From an uncultured Pseudomonadota bacterium (lineage in GTDB: Bacteria; Myxococcota_A; UBA796; SXON01), in assembly GCA_903959175.1 (NCBI GenBank), contig CAJBVW010000365.1:1-32194 (forward strand): DNA of 32,194 nucleotides. The letters run 5' to 3'. This document shows, piece after piece, positions 30,830 to 32,194 of this stretch; position 1 is the stretch's first letter; every line of letters begins with the position of its first letter. Both the position numbers and the translations under genes were made by a program. Below the pieces are notes generated by a model. The model was not told the origin of the DNA. It was given only the letters and a program-made list of their open reading frames with translations, and made no database searches.

Positions 30830-32194
30830 CTACGCCTTCGTCGGCGTTCGCGGGCGGGGCGGCCCCTCGTCCGTCACCTCCTCGGCGGCGGCTTCGAGGG
30901 CCCTCGGTGCGGGCGCGAGGGTCTCGTCGACGTCCTCGGTGAGCGCGGTGGAGATCGCGGCGTCCACCCTGGCGAGATCGGCCTCGACCGCCGTGAGCTC
31001 GGCGGCGACCTTCTCCTGGCGGGCCCGGAGCGTGGCGTCGGTGGCGCCGGCCAGCTCGGCCTCGTTGGCGCGGAGGCTGTCGAGCCGGCCCTCAAGGCGC
31101 GCGATGTCGCCGCGGAGATCCGCGAGGACGATCTCCGGTAATTCGGCGGCGGCGACGCGCTGGCGGAGGGCCCGGAGGCGGGCCTCGGGCGCGGTGGCGG
31201 GGAGGGCGGCGCGGTCACGATCCTGAACGTTCATCCTCGCTTCCGCGACGGCGAACATGGCGCGCACGTTGACCGCCGCCATGTACACGAGGATGGCCGC
31301 GATGGCGCCGAAGGGGAGCATCAACCCCGAGACCAGGCCGATGATCACGGAGACGACCGCGATGAGGAGGTACTGGACGACGCGCGGCGCGGCGGTGGGG
31401 GCGATGCGGCCCCCCGGGACCCCGGCGGACTCGAGGCGTTGGAGGATGCGCCCGGCCTCGGCCTCGGTGGAGGTGAGCTCGACGCACCAGGTCCCGCCCT
31501 TCTGGGCAGCGCGGCGCACGGCGCCGGGGTCGGCCACGGAGCGGGCGGCGACGACGCGCAGGGCCGCCGGCGTGAGGCCGCGGAGGGGCACCAGGACGGC
31601 CCAGGGGAGCATCGGTGCGGACGCGAGGGCGCCGGTGGCGGGGAGGGGCGCGGGGGGCGCGGCGGTGGTCTTGATGGCGGTGCCGGGGCCCTTGACGGCG
31701 GGCACGACGGCGGCGACGGGGAGGGCGCCCTCGGGGAGCACGAAGGGCGCGGCGGGGAGGTCGGCCACGGCGGCGCGGCGCGCGGCGGGATCGGACGCGA
31801 GGAGGCCGGCGAGGACGGCGTCGGCGTCGGGGGCGACCCCGTGGTGCGAGGCGGGCGGGGTGGGCGCGGGGCCCGGCCAGGACCCGGTCACGGCGCGGTA
31901 GAGGGTGACGCCGAGGCCGTAGAGATCGGCGTCCGCGGTGGCGCTCCCCTCCGGGGCGCGGTGGCGGGGCACGCGGGCGACGCTCTCGGCGCGCGGCACG
32001 CCCGAGGGCGCGAGGCGGACGACATCGGCGGCGTCCACCACGAGGTCGTCGTCTCCGAGCTCTCCTCCACCGGCGCCACCGGCCGCGAGGATCGCGGGGG
32101 CGAGCCACCCGGCGAGGGCCACGGCGTCGGCGGGGGAGAGGCGGGCGCCCTCGAGGGTGCCGCGCGTGGCGGGGCGTACGCGGACGGGGATGCC
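30830..32194 (-). CDS. Kinase-like (pseudokinase) membrane protein, partial at right edge
   Basis: The 3' part of a gene that continues beyond the right edge (no start needed inside the window). The first visible residues match the C-lobe of a Hanks-type kinase: LSPADAVALAGWLAPAILAA, then RHRAPEG (Ala80, Pro81, Glu82 counted from the edge) and ADADLYGLGVTLYRAVTG. The catalytic loop and DFG motif are not there: the corresponding segment reads GELGDDDLVVDAADVVRLAP and APSG. Thus it is probably a pseudokinase. After a proline-rich linker come two membrane helices (VVQYLLIAVVSVIIGLVSGL and FGAIAAILVYMAAVN), then a coiled-coil rich in Glu, Arg and Ala. It may be an envelope scaffold or signal protein. 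It runs convergently to the glycosyltransferase gene with 14 bases between, without terminator. Confidence 0.7.
   Translation of the reverse strand, partial: GIPVRVRPATRGTLEGARLSPADAVALAGWLAPAILAAGGAGGGELGDDDLVVDAADVVRLAPSGVPRAESVARVPRHRAPEGSATADADLYGLGVTLYRAVTGSWPGPAPTPPASHHGVAPDADAVLAGLLASDPAARRAAVADLPAAPFVLPEGALPVAAVVPAVKGPGTAIKTTAAPPAPLPATGALASAPMLPWAVLVPLRGLTPAALRVVAARSVADPGAVRRAAQKGGTWCVELTSTEAEAGRILQRLESAGVPGGRIAPTAAPRVVQYLLIAVVSVIIGLVSGLMLPFGAIAAILVYMAAVNVRAMFAVAEARMNVQDRDRAALPATAPEARLRALRQRVAAAELPEIVLADLRGDIARLEGRLDSLRANEAELAGATDATLRARQEKVAAELTAVEADLARVDAAISTALTEDVDETLAPAPRALEAAAEEVTDEGPPRPRTPTKA

Overview
The window is about 70% G+C, almost fully coding, and uses many GTG and TTG starts. 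It encodes several secreted lipoproteins whose mature N-termini are low-complexity, threonine/aspartate/glycine-rich linkers (DTG, DTA, DTS units). It also carries a TonB-dependent receptor, GreA, an RNase E/G protein, a kinase-like protein fused to membrane helices, and a CotH-like protein. Together these suggest a Gram-negative, high-GC bacterium of the Myxococcota/deltaproteobacterial type. That assignment is an inference from style and gene content, not from a marker gene. No rRNA, tRNA, CRISPR array, insertion sequence or phage gene was seen.

Layout. (1) 56-3610: a small alpha/beta hydrolase with an Asp in the nucleophile position, then a translationally coupled pair made of a B12-binding-type radical SAM protein and a FemAB-like (DUF482-type) acyltransferase. 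(2) 3659-7117: a compact, overlapping pyrimidine operon (small membrane-anchored protein, pyrR, pyrB, a dihydroorotase-like gene lacking the HxH metal motif) running into greA. (3) 7128-10745: a RecG-family protein whose ATPase motifs are substituted and which carries a long Arg/Glu/Asp repeat, then a START-like protein and a small lipoprotein. (4) 10871-16436: envelope genes, namely a CotH-type lipoprotein, a small lipoprotein, a sulfatase lipoprotein, a membrane protein and a broken von Willebrand A gene. (5) 16515-21627: a PF04392-type periplasmic binding protein, a TonB-dependent receptor and a CPA2/Kef-type antiporter. (6) 21628-24706: a 319-base leader, an RNase E/G gene, a small orphan gene and the multiply broken remains of a MscS channel. 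(7) 24707-32194: a DTG-linker lipoprotein, recD2, a metallophosphoesterase-like lipoprotein without its metal ligands, a GT-C-type membrane glycosyltransferase, and a kinase-like membrane protein cut by the right edge.

Three themes stand out. First, four intact reading frames belong to enzyme families but lack catalytic residues (RecG-like, PyrC-like, phosphoesterase-like, kinase-like). Two other genes (VWA and MscS) are truly broken. Second, several genes have a TANNNT-type -10 element ending only 6-8 bases before the start codon and no Shine-Dalgarno sequence, which suggests leaderless transcripts. Other genes (rng, the orphan at 23773, the broken VWA gene) have textbook ribosome binding sites, so both initiation modes seem to coexist. 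Third, the pyr genes probably form an aspartate transcarbamoylase with a non-catalytic PyrC' partner, which would require a true dihydroorotase elsewhere in the genome.
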